NCBI GenBank assembly: GCA_026000155.1
Contig: BNYG01000003.1
Location: forward strand, 62,001-126,000
DNA from: Bacteroidia bacterium
Lineage (GTDB): Bacteria; Bacteroidota; Bacteroidia; Bacteroidales; Azobacteroidaceae
Direction of reading: 5' to 3'
Length of the DNA: 64,000 nt
Shown here: in pieces, positions 51,269 to 59,322 of the stretch
Layout of the letters: each line of letters begins with the position of its first letter
Numbering within the stretch: the first letter of the stretch is position 1
Notes under the pieces: generated by a model
What the model was told of the DNA's origin: nothing
Database searches by the model: none
Seen by the model: the letters and a program-made list of their open reading frames with translations, nothing else
Made by a program: the position numbers and the translations under genes

Positions 51269-53305
51269 TCAGGACAATTTGCCCTGAAATGACATCGGGA
51301 TATTTGACAAGGGCGCTGCCAAGTTGGCATCAAGCGCGTTGGTTGCCTCGTCAAAAAACAGGAAATCGGGGTTTTTGTAAACGGAGCGGGCAATCAATAG
51401 CCGTTGTCGTTGACCCTGGCTGATACCGTTGCCTTCCATTCCTATTTTCGTATTATATTTTAGAGGTAAGCCTTCGATATAGTTACGGATATTTGCCGTT
51501 TCGACTGCCTGAAGGAGTTTCAACTTATCCATATTTTCTTCGCCTACGGCAATATTGTTAGCAATTGTATCGGAAAAGATAAAACCGTCCTGCATAACCG
51601 CCCCGGTGTGGTGTCGCCAAAGATGCGGATTGATGTCCGAAAGCGGATATTTGTCAATACGGATTTCGCCTTTGTTTGGGTTGTAAAAATTCAGCAACAA
51701 TTTGATCAGTGTTGTTTTACCGCTTCCGCTGGCGCCCACAATGGCGGTAATCTTGTTTTGCGGAATACAAAGACTTACGTTGCTCAGTGCATAATTTCGT
51801 TCCGCGCCATCATAACTGAAATACAAATCTTTAACTGTAATATCTTTATTCTCCGGAATTTCCGTAATTTTTCCGGCAATGCTTTGTTCTTCATCTTCGC
51901 GGTTATGAATTTCATTCAAACGTTCCAAACTGATTTTTGCGTCTTGCGCCGATTGTACAAAATTGATGACTTGTGCAATAGGATTGCTTAACTGCCCAAT
52001 TATGTACGAAACCGACATCATCATTCCCAAAGTCATATCGCCGTTGATAACCGAACGAGCCGACAAATAGGAAACCAGTAAAGAAGTAATTTGCGAAAAG
52101 AAGACTGAACCTAATTGCTGATATTGTCCAAGCACAAGCCCTTTGATACTGATATTAAACAGTTTAACTTGAATCCGTTCCCATTTCCAACGCTGTTGTT
52201 TTTCACAATTGTTCAGTTTGATTTCCTGCATACCTGTAACTATCTGTACCAAATTGCTTTGTTCGGCGGAAGCCTGTGCGAAACGAGCCATATCCAATTT
52301 GCGGCGATAGCGCAGGAAAAGCATTATCCATGCTACATAAAGTGCATTACCAACAAAGAAAACAGCCAGAATAGAAAGATTGTAATAAGCCAATATGCAG
52401 GCAAACAGAATAAAGTTGAAAAACGAAAAAAATGTAGTTATCGAATTGCCTGTAAGAAAGGATTTGATACGTTCGTTGTCACCAATACGCTGCATAATGT
52501 CGCCCACGTTTTTACTATCAAAAAAGCGCAAGGGAAGTTTCATTAACTTGCTCAAAAAATCGGAAATAAGCGAAATACTGATCCGGGTATTAATGTGTAG
52601 TGAAATCCAATTTTGCAAAAAATTGACTCCCAACTGTGTGCAAAACAATACAAGTTGTGCAACAAGAATTAAGGTGACAAAACTTAAATTATTATTGTTA
52701 ATTCCTTTGTCAACAATAGATTGTGTAAGAAAGGGGAAAATCAATGCTAAAATACTGCCGACAATTAACCCGATAAGCAGTTGTAAAATTTGCGAACGGA
52801 AAGGGCGAAGATAACGAAAGAAAAAAGAAATTTTCTTTTCGTTTTTTTCGTCCGTATTTTCTTTTGTATAAAATTCAGGAGTCGGTTCGAGCATCAAAAC
52901 AATGCCATAATCTTGTTCATTCTCCTTGGTGCTTGCCCAACATTTGAGTAATTCGTTTTTTTGTAAGGTATATTTGTTGCCTGCCGGGTCGGATATGTAA
53001 AATTTATCCTTTTTGACTTGGTATAAAACAACAAAATGTTTTTGATTCCAATGCAAAATGACCGGTAATGGAACATCTTCGACAAGTTGATTAATGCATA
53101 TTCTTGCTCCTGTTGTCCTAAAACCTATACTTTCGGCTGCTTCGCTGATACCCAACAGACTAACGCCTGAGCGAGTGATAAAACTTTTTCCCCTTAAAGT
53201 TTGGTTAGAGTAGGATTTGCCGTAGAATTTAGCAACCATACGCAGACAAGTTACCCCGCAGTCCATTTGGTCTAACTGTGCATAATTAGGAAAAGACTTT
53301 ACCAT
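51269..53305 (-). CDS. Peptidase-containing ABC transporter (PCAT), C-terminally truncated
   Basis: The N-terminal C39 peptidase domain (residues 1-130) has Cys16 in DQMDCGVTC, His90 and Asp106, and would cut a leader peptide at a double-Gly site. Six membrane segments follow (about 165-430), then an ATPase domain with Walker A GASGSGKTT near 510 and ISQGQRQRLLIARS as signature. After the Walker B and D-loop (FLFFDEATNALDAN) the sequence changes to LAAPLSNIPMSFQGKLS and stops. The H-loop His and about 60-80 residues are lost, so ATP hydrolysis is probably impaired. Junction with the HlyD gene is near 51316-51325. Confidence 0.8.
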   Translation of the reverse strand: MVKSFPNYAQLDQMDCGVTCLRMVAKFYGKSYSNQTLRGKSFITRSGVSLLGISEAAESIGFRTTGARICINQLVEDVPLPVILHWNQKHFVVLYQVKKDKFYISDPAGNKYTLQKNELLKCWASTKENEQDYGIVLMLEPTPEFYTKENTDEKNEKKISFFFRYLRPFRSQILQLLIGLIVGSILALIFPFLTQSIVDKGINNNNLSFVTLILVAQLVLFCTQLGVNFLQNWISLHINTRISISLISDFLSKLMKLPLRFFDSKNVGDIMQRIGDNERIKSFLTGNSITTFFSFFNFILFACILAYYNLSILAVFFVGNALYVAWIMLFLRYRRKLDMARFAQASAEQSNLVQIVTGMQEIKLNNCEKQQRWKWERIQVKLFNISIKGLVLGQYQQLGSVFFSQITSLLVSYLSARSVINGDMTLGMMMSVSYIIGQLSNPIAQVINFVQSAQDAKISLERLNEIHNREDEEQSIAGKITEIPENKDITVKDLYFSYDGAERNYALSNVSLCIPQNKITAIVGASGSGKTTLIKLLLNFYNPNKGEIRIDKYPLSDINPHLWRHHTGAVMQDGFIFSDTIANNIAVGEENMDKLKLLQAVETANIRNYIEGLPLKYNTKIGMEGNGISQGQRQRLLIARSVYKNPDFLFFDEATNALDANLAAPLSNIPMSFQGKLS

Positions 53306-54738
53306 TATTGTATGTCGTAATCTAAAATGCTACGCACATAATCCACCCATTGATATTCGGGAATAGTATCGTCAAGATAGAAATCGGGTTGGATGCCAGC
53401 ATCATCAATAGCCATATCGGGAATTCGATAACTTTTTGACCTTGTATAATATAGTCGAAATTCTTTACAAGGAGAATCCACACGATGCAGGTTGGAAACA
53501 TCCAATGCACCTGCCGTTTTTTTACCGAACAGTTTCACTTTTTTACTTTGTTTTGCCGCCAGTAAAAATTGTTCGGTCGTACTTCCACAAAAATTATCTA
53601 TGATAATTCCCACATTTTGGGGATAGTTATAAACTGTATCACGTTGATCAATTGATAAAGCGGGAGAGAGTCTAACAAACTTTCCCAAATTTTTTTCCAA
53701 TACTTTATACGAGCCTCTTGCCCAATTTTTGAGTAGCTCAGTCGTACCATAAATGGTATCATTGGCAATATCCAACATGGCTTCATTGTTTTGTTTGGTG
53801 GAACGGTATTCAACGCCAACGGTACGAATGGGATTTGTGTATAAGTAAGATACCAACTCACTAAAACTTCCATCGTCACCACCACCATTATTTCTTATAT
53901 CTATTATCAGATTTTTTGTGGATAGAATTTTATCTTTATTTGTATTTAATACACTGTCAATTGCAGTTTTGTAACCTGTATTAAATGACGGAATTTGCAA
54001 ATATAAAGTGTTATCATCAATTGGTTCCACATAAGGCTCCAAGTTAATCAAGGCATTTAAATATTTGTCATCATACTTAGGATATATTCTCCAAAAATTA
54101 GAAAAGTCGTCAAAAAACACAAGGTTTCTACTTGCTAAATACGCCTGCTTTAATTTGTTCAACGAATGATTGCGCATATAAAATAATACGCTATCGGGAT
54201 AAATTCTAAATTTGACTTGCCCTTTTTCCCATTCTTCTGCCTGTGAATCAATAATAAATCCAACAAATTGATCATCTATCTTTTTAATACCAATAGTATA
54301 AACTCCATCTTGCCAGATTCCTTCCAAATCAAAGTCTTTTTTTGTATCCAAAAACTTTTTAAACGCGGTGGTATCTACCTCCATTTTTTCCCAATCAGGA
54401 AAAGTTTGTATCGTTTTTTGTGTATTTTCAAGTAGATCATTTTTGAGGACTGCTATTCCTATATGCCCTTTTCTAAAAAATTGTAACCACTCATTTAGAA
54501 TTCCTGCACATTCATCATTATTTTTTGTGGATGTAACTTTTTGATCAAACAATTGGTTGTGAATATCATAAGCCTGTATCCCTTTTCGGTCGATAACATA
54601 TTGGAAACCTGCATCGTTTTCTTCAAAAGTTTTTTTCATCCAATCAAAATCGCTTTTACAATCGCATTTTTGGCTATAAGCGAAAAGGACAAGAGTAAAA
54701 GATAAAAAAGTGAATAATAATCGTTTATGTGATAACAT
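53305..54738 (-). CDS. S41-family peptidase of the peptide cluster
   Basis: A 477-residue exported protein (signal ending LFAYSQ) with the S41 C-terminal-processing-protease domain. The conserved LIIDIRNNGGGDDGSF lies near 280 and the catalytic Ser386 in NFCGSTTEQFLLAAKQSKKV. A PDZ domain is not obvious. S41 peptidases occur with radical-SAM peptide maturases in Bacteroidota and may trim or degrade the product outside the cytoplasm. The start overlaps the rSAM stop by 14 bases, and its stop overlaps the ABC start, so the operon is tightly coupled. Confidence 0.85.
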   Translation of the reverse strand: MLSHKRLLFTFLSFTLVLFAYSQKCDCKSDFDWMKKTFEENDAGFQYVIDRKGIQAYDIHNQLFDQKVTSTKNNDECAGILNEWLQFFRKGHIGIAVLKNDLLENTQKTIQTFPDWEKMEVDTTAFKKFLDTKKDFDLEGIWQDGVYTIGIKKIDDQFVGFIIDSQAEEWEKGQVKFRIYPDSVLFYMRNHSLNKLKQAYLASRNLVFFDDFSNFWRIYPKYDDKYLNALINLEPYVEPIDDNTLYLQIPSFNTGYKTAIDSVLNTNKDKILSTKNLIIDIRNNGGGDDGSFSELVSYLYTNPIRTVGVEYRSTKQNNEAMLDIANDTIYGTTELLKNWARGSYKVLEKNLGKFVRLSPALSIDQRDTVYNYPQNVGIIIDNFCGSTTEQFLLAAKQSKKVKLFGKKTAGALDVSNLHRVDSPCKEFRLYYTRSKSYRIPDMAIDDAGIQPDFYLDDTIPEYQWVDYVRSILDYDIQ

Positions 54739-55543
54739 TTTGTTTCATTGCTTTTATTGAACTTTCATATAAATCAATAATTCTTTCTTTCATCGAACGT
54801 TCGGTATAGCTGAGTACGCAATAGTGATCTATACCGGATTCTTTCAATTCAACCATCTTTTGAGGACATGGTCCCCAATACAATGGCAAATAGGCACATT
54901 TTAGACATGTAGGATTATCAAAAGTAGATTTGCTATATAATTGACCATCATAATTGACTCCCACATAATGATATTTACTTACATAACAATTATAAAATTG
55001 CCCTGCATTAAGCCCACCCGAACAACTAACCTTCTTATAGCCAGCCGATTTTGCTGTTGAAATCAAAGCGAAAATCCCATCTTCTGCATTATTTCGATGT
55101 TCGGTTGTTTGCCAAACTCGTTGCAAATCAATGTGTATTTTCTTTCTGTTTTCAAGGTCAATATCATTCAAAATACTTTCTGCCTGTTGCTTTTTTAATG
55201 TCTGATTATCATAATTAATCCGCAAAGTTACCGTTATTTTTTGAATATTACGACACAGTGAGTTTATGTTTTGGATAATTTTATCATACGAAGCTTCTCC
55301 ATTGTTGTTGCGTATTTTATTGTGTCGTTCTCGATGACCATCCAAAGTAATCTGAAATTCGGATAAATCAATCTCCTTTATTTTTTCTATCATCTTTTCA
55401 TCAATGCAAAATCCATTCGTTGTAATTGTAGCAATAAAAGGAATGGCATTTTCTTCACACAACTCTTTGGCATACTTGCTCAACGGATATACCACTTCAT
55501 AGAAATATAATAAAGGTTCCCCTCCAAACCAATTTAACTTCAA
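54725..55543 (-). pseudogene. Radical SAM/SPASM peptide maturase, N-terminally truncated
   Basis: The frame begins inside the radical SAM barrel with KLNWFGGEPLL, then TITTNGFCIDEKMIEKI and FQITLDGHRERHNKIRN. The SPASM Cys set is at the C-terminus (CSGGLN, NCYVSK, TCLKCAYLPLYWGPCP, HYCVLS). The CxxxCxxC site that binds the catalytic iron-sulfur cluster, usually about 60-80 residues before the GGEPLL motif, is absent; homology stops at about 55565, right after a stop codon. The enzyme is therefore probably dead. It would have modified a ribosomal peptide; no precursor gene was found beside it. Confidence 0.75.
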
Positions 55544-55659
55544 AGATGATATTTTGTCTTCTTGAAGTTATGAGGACGAACTTTGAAAAAAAATAGTCAT
55601 TGAAATAAATAAACTTCTTATACTGAAGGAACGGATAGTAGAAAAGAGGAATAAAAAAT

Positions 55660-56049
55660 TCAACTAACAAAAGCAATCGATTGCTTTATTTTGTTTGAAA
55701 TATCAATCAGGGCATATTCGAGTGTTGCTAATTCATTGCCGGTAAACTTAGCTTGCTTCCCGTTGACAGTATTTCCATTCATCCGCTGATAGAACCATTG
55801 CGGTGTTTTATCAAAGTATTGCTTTGCAAGATAGGATACTGAAATTACCGGCAATATGGGTTCCAGTTTATTTCGCAACACAATTTCTTCTATATCATTA
55901 TTTGTTTCCCTGATTGCCGACAACATTTTTTTTTCAAATTCAGACGGATTACTTTCAACTAATCTTTCCATTTTTTGATCAATTTCTTCCAGCTTTTTTC
56001 CTTTTGCTGTGCGAAATTTCTCTTTCAATGCCTTTATTTCTTGTTCCAT
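55660..56049 (-). CDS. DUF5053-family protein
   Basis: I start at ATG 56049 (MEQEIKALKEKF). The longer ORF to 56148 overlaps a separate small gene and is not credible there. The 129-residue protein has an N-terminal coiled coil and a C-terminal DUF5053 part with VSYLAKQYFDKTPQWFYQRM and LATLEYALIDISNKI. DUF5053 proteins are small, abundant on Bacteroidota mobile elements and often near recombinase or toxin genes. The function is unknown. Confidence 0.75.
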   Translation of the reverse strand: MEQEIKALKEKFRTAKGKKLEEIDQKMERLVESNPSEFEKKMLSAIRETNNDIEEIVLRNKLEPILPVISVSYLAKQYFDKTPQWFYQRMNGNTVNGKQAKFTGNELATLEYALIDISNKIKQSIAFVS

Positions 56050-56090
56050 GATTTTTGTTTTTTGTACCTCAATAAAGAGGGGTTTGTTAA

Positions 56091-56237
56091 TTAATCCATT
56101 TCTTTTAATAACTCGATCAACCTGTCTATCTCGTATTGAAATTTCCACTGAGATGCCGGAGGAAATTTTTTGAAATATCGAAGATAAAACAACAAGTCTT
56201 TCTCAAATTCTTTTCTTCTGCTTTTTTGTTTATTCAT
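56091..56237 (-). CDS. Small conserved-looking protein (48 aa) upstream of DUF5053
   Basis: ATG (56235-56237) opens a 48-codon frame with a very basic, helical product: NKQKSRRKEFEKDLLFYLRY and KFPPASQWKFQYEIDRLIEL. Its stop is at 56091-56093. It is 41 bases from the DUF5053 start on the same strand and carries its own promoter with an operator-like palindrome (56266-56297). It is too short for a family call but has the character of a real gene. Confidence 0.6.
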   Translation of the reverse strand: MNKQKSRRKEFEKDLLFYLRYFKKFPPASQWKFQYEIDRLIELLKEMD

Positions 56238-56265
56238 TTTTTATTGTTTTGGTTATTTCACCGCA

Positions 56266-56297
56266 CAAAAATAATAACAATTTTGTTATTAAACAAA
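56266..56297 (-). promoter_or_regulatory. Promoter with internal palindrome for the DUF5053 module
   Basis: On the minus strand TTTG (56294-56297) and TATTTTTG (56266-56273) are perfect boxes 20 bases apart. Between them lies the palindrome AATAACAATTTTGTTATT (56273-56290), an ideal place for a repressor that blocks polymerase. Confidence 0.75.
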
Positions 56298-56341
56298 TAT
56301 TCCATTAATTATTTTAGTCTGATGCAGGAAAAATTTAAAAT

Positions 56342-56368
56342 AAAAAAAGGGCATTCTCACGAATCCCC
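56342..56368 (-). terminator. Intrinsic terminator downstream of dusB (minus strand)
   Basis: On the minus strand GGGGATTC and GAATGCCC (56349-56368 with loop GTGA, one mismatch) are followed by a T run (56342-56348) and further T. It lies about 125 bases after the dusB stop codon. Confidence 0.6.
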
Positions 56369-56493
56369 TAATTCAATCTTTGTTAACCTTAAATCTAATA
56401 CTATTATGAAAAAACTACTTTGCAAAGATACTATGAGTGCAAGGGGTTTCCAAATATTTTTCCGTAAAAGATGTTAAAGAACATATAATTCTC

Positions 56494-57480
56494 TCAAAAA
56501 GTTACGAAATTAGACGAAATATTGTCCATAATGTCAAATAATTCCTTTACGGTATTCGCTTTTAGCATCGCTATCCGGGTGGGTTTGAAGTCGGGAATGC
56601 CCTTGAACAGCGGACTGACAGCAATATGCCGCCGGCTATGCAATATGCCTCGCCTTTCGTCCAACCGGTTTACACTTTGCAAAATTTGACGCTTTAAAAC
56701 GGACAAATAGTATTCAAACGGTTCTTTGGGCGCTTTTTCACCGGTCTTCAGATACTGTTTTATTTCCCGGAAAATCCAGGGTGCGCCGATACTCGCCCGC
56801 CCAATCATCACCGCATCCACTCCATATCTATCAAAAGCCTGTTTACACGCTTCGGGAGAGGTAATATCTCCATTGCCGGTAATGGGAATATGCATGCGCG
56901 GATTATTTTTCACTTCCCCGATCAAAGTCCAGTCAGCCTCGCCGGTGTACATTTGCGAGCGGGTACGGCCGTGAATGGTTAAACCTGCAATGCCGCAATC
57001 CTGCAATCGCTCGGCCAGTTCTACAATGATTTTACTATCGTGGTCCCATCCCAAACGGGTTTTGACCGTTACAGGAATGTTCACTGCCCGGACTACGGCG
57101 CGGGTAATCTCCAGCATTTTTTCAGGCGTACGCAACATCCCCGAACCGGCGCCTTTTCCCGCCACTTTTTTGACCGGGCAACCAAAATTAATATCCAGAA
57201 TATCCGGGCGGGCTTCTTCACAAATCCGTGCCGCTTCAACCATCGGTTCCACTTCTCTGCCGTAGATTTGCATGGCCACCGGCCGTTCTTCGTCCTTTAT
57301 CTCCAATTTGGTTTTTGTTTTGCTGATATGACGAATCAAGGCATCGCTGGAAATAAATTCCGTATAGACCATGTCCGCCCCGAATTTTTTGCACAGCAAG
57401 CGGAAAGAAATGTCCGTCACATCTTCCATGGGAGCGAGGAAGACGGGGTATTTATCAAATTGTATCGTACCGATGTTCAT
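56494..57480 (-). CDS. dusB: tRNA-dihydrouridine synthase B
   Basis: An FMN-dependent enzyme that reduces uridines in the D-loop of tRNA. The 328-residue protein has a TIM barrel with the start PVFLAPMEDVTDISFR, the catalytic Cys101 in INFGCPVKKVAGKG, and the FMN-phosphate site GNGDITS with GVDAVMIGRASIGAPWI near 230-250. The helical C-terminal domain follows. The adjacent plus-strand U32 gene is divergent, 80 bases away. Confidence 0.95.
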   Translation of the reverse strand: MNIGTIQFDKYPVFLAPMEDVTDISFRLLCKKFGADMVYTEFISSDALIRHISKTKTKLEIKDEERPVAMQIYGREVEPMVEAARICEEARPDILDINFGCPVKKVAGKGAGSGMLRTPEKMLEITRAVVRAVNIPVTVKTRLGWDHDSKIIVELAERLQDCGIAGLTIHGRTRSQMYTGEADWTLIGEVKNNPRMHIPITGNGDITSPEACKQAFDRYGVDAVMIGRASIGAPWIFREIKQYLKTGEKAPKEPFEYYLSVLKRQILQSVNRLDERRGILHSRRHIAVSPLFKGIPDFKPTRIAMLKANTVKELFDIMDNISSNFVTF

Positions 57481-57530
57481 TTTTTTAACGATAGTTTTCG
57501 TAAAGCAACAAATTTACGCAATATTTTTTG

Positions 57531-57538
57531 TAGTTTTG
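57531..57538 (+). promoter_or_regulatory. -7 box upstream of the U32 peptidase gene
   Basis: TAGTTTTG fits TAnnTTTG and lies 22 bases before the GTG start (57561). No clear -33 box. Confidence 0.5.
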
Positions 57539-57560
57539 CAAATTGTAAAACAAATATACT

Positions 57561-58802
57561 GTGAAAGCAATCACTCCATACGAAATTATGGCTCCCGTGG
57601 GTTCTTACGAATCCTTGGCTGCGGCTATCCAAGGAGGCGCCGATTCGGTCTATTTCGGTATCGAAGGATTGAATATGCGTTCCCGCTCCGCAAATAATTT
57701 TACCATTGACGATTTGCACGAGATTGCCCGGATTTGCCGTAAATATAAAATCAAAAGTTATCTGACGGTTAATACAATCATTTATGACGGCGATTTGACA
57801 CAAATGCAGGCAATTATTGAGGCGGCAAAGGCAGCGCAACTTTCGGCGATTATTGCCGCCGACGTCGCTGCTATGACTTATGCCCGAAGCATCGGAGTGG
57901 AAGTGCATCTTTCTGTTCAACTGAATATTACCAATGTCGAAGCGCTGCAATTTTACGCCCAATTTGCTGATGTGGTTGTCTTGGCGCGGGAACTGAATTT
58001 GGAACAAGTCAAGCACATTCACGAAGAAATCGAGCAACGGCAAATCAAGGGACCGTCCGGAAAATTGATTCGCATCGAAATGTTTGCCCATGGCGCTTTG
58101 TGTATGGCGGTTTCGGGTAAATGTTATTTAAGTTTGCACGAAATGAATGCCTCGGCTAACCGCGGCGCTTGCAATCAGATTTGCCGGAGAGGTTATACGG
58201 TCAAAGATAAAGAATCGGATATTGAATTAGACATTGATAATCAATACATTATGTCGCCCAAAGACTTGAAAACCATTCATTTTATCAATAAAATGATGGA
58301 TGCCGGAGTCCAGGTATTTAAAATTGAAGGTCGCGCGCGCGGACCTGAATATGTACGGATTGTCAGTGAATGCTACAAAGAAGCAGTCACTGCCGTTTGC
58401 GAGAACCAATTTACGGAAGAAAAAATAGCGGCTTGGGACGAACGGCTGAAAAGCGTTTTCAACCGCGGTTTTTGGAATGGTTATTATCTCGGACAACGCT
58501 TAGGCGAATGGAGCGATAAATACGGCAACAAAGCGACCGAAAAGAAATTGTATATCGGTAAAGTCATTAAATATTTTTCCAAATTGGGAGTGGCCGAATT
58601 TTTAATGGAAACCCAAAATTTGCAAGTAGGCGATAAAGTATTGATTACAGGACCAACCACCGGCGCACTGATTTTCAATGCTACAGACATTCGTGTCGAT
58701 TTAAAAACAGTAGAAACAACGAAAAAAGGCGAACGCTTTTCGATGAAGGTTCCGGAGAAAGTACGCTCGTCGGATAAATTGTATAAAATGGCACGCGGAT
58801 GA
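57561..58802 (+). CDS. Peptidase U32-family protein (tRNA/RNA hydroxylation type)
   Basis: Start at GTG 57561 (MKAITPYEIMAPVG), the family N-terminus. The U32 signature is seen near residues 170-200 (EMFAHGALCMAVSGKCYLSL, then NASANRGACNQICRRGY) with four conserved Cys that may bind an iron-sulfur cluster. U32 proteins such as TrhP/RlhA carry out prephenate-dependent hydroxylation of tRNA or rRNA; others are collagenase-like. The 413-residue protein ends in MARG and stop, which belong to a palindromic repeat (58789-58876), so the original C-terminus was replaced. Confidence 0.9.
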   Translation: MKAITPYEIMAPVGSYESLAAAIQGGADSVYFGIEGLNMRSRSANNFTIDDLHEIARICRKYKIKSYLTVNTIIYDGDLTQMQAIIEAAKAAQLSAIIAADVAAMTYARSIGVEVHLSVQLNITNVEALQFYAQFADVVVLARELNLEQVKHIHEEIEQRQIKGPSGKLIRIEMFAHGALCMAVSGKCYLSLHEMNASANRGACNQICRRGYTVKDKESDIELDIDNQYIMSPKDLKTIHFINKMMDAGVQVFKIEGRARGPEYVRIVSECYKEAVTAVCENQFTEEKIAAWDERLKSVFNRGFWNGYYLGQRLGEWSDKYGNKATEKKLYIGKVIKYFSKLGVAEFLMETQNLQVGDKVLITGPTTGALIFNATDIRVDLKTVETTKKGERFSMKVPEKVRSSDKLYKMARG

Positions 58803-58876
58803 CACGGATCAGGCGGATAATCGCGGATATTATTTTATCTGCGTAAATCCGTATAATCCGCGTCATCCGCGTGCCA
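58789..58876. repeat. 88-bp palindromic repeat that supplies the U32 stop codon
   Basis: The 21-bp arms TGGCACGCGGATGACACGGAT (58789-58809) and its counterpart at 58856-58876 match at 20 of 21 positions. The centre contains more GCGGAT-like units. The arm sequence (CGCGGATGACACGGAT type) is a known kind of dispersed repeat in Bacteroidales. The U32 frame enters the left arm and stops there. Confidence 0.8.
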
Positions 58877-58889
58877 TAAAACGGGAAAT

Positions 58890-59297
58890 ATGAATAAAAA
58901 AGTTTTTGAAATAGAAATGAAAGTGCGCGACTATGAATGTGATGCACAAGGCATTGTCAATAATGCCAATTATTTGCATTATTTCGAAACTACCCGGCAC
59001 GAATTTATGCAAAGCCTGGGTATTTCATTCAAAGAATCGCATGTGTTAGGTGTTGACCCGGTCGTTACCCGCGCGGATTTGCATTACAAAACATCCTTGA
59101 CCGGCAGCGACCTTTTTCTTTCTTCGTTAACAGTGGAAAGAAAAGGGGTTAAAATGATTTTCCACCAAGCCATTCATCGCAAAGAAGACAAAGCCTTGTG
59201 TTGCAAAGGACAAATCGAAGCCGTGATTTTAATGAATGGGAGTTTGTCGCGAGGCGATTATTACGATGAATTAATGAAAGAATACTTAAATAATTGA
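58890..59297 (+). CDS. 4HBT-family (hotdog) acyl-CoA thioesterase
   Basis: A 135-residue hotdog-fold protein of the YbgC/FadM kind: KVRDYECDAQGIVNNANYLHYFETTRHEFM carries the catalytic Asp (Y-E-C-D) and the conserved His/Asn loop. It probably hydrolyses short- or medium-chain acyl-CoA. It has no signal peptide. It lies 13 bases after the repeat that ends the U32 gene and just before dprA. Confidence 0.9.
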   Translation: MNKKVFEIEMKVRDYECDAQGIVNNANYLHYFETTRHEFMQSLGISFKESHVLGVDPVVTRADLHYKTSLTGSDLFLSSLTVERKGVKMIFHQAIHRKEDKALCCKGQIEAVILMNGSLSRGDYYDELMKEYLNN

Positions 59298-59322
59298 CAA
59301 TGAACAACTAACAGTTAATAAT

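Noticed and set aside
56049-56148. Extended N-terminus of the DUF5053 protein
   Set aside because: The extra codons lie inside another small gene on the same strand (56091-56237) in a different frame, and a good ATG exists at 56049.
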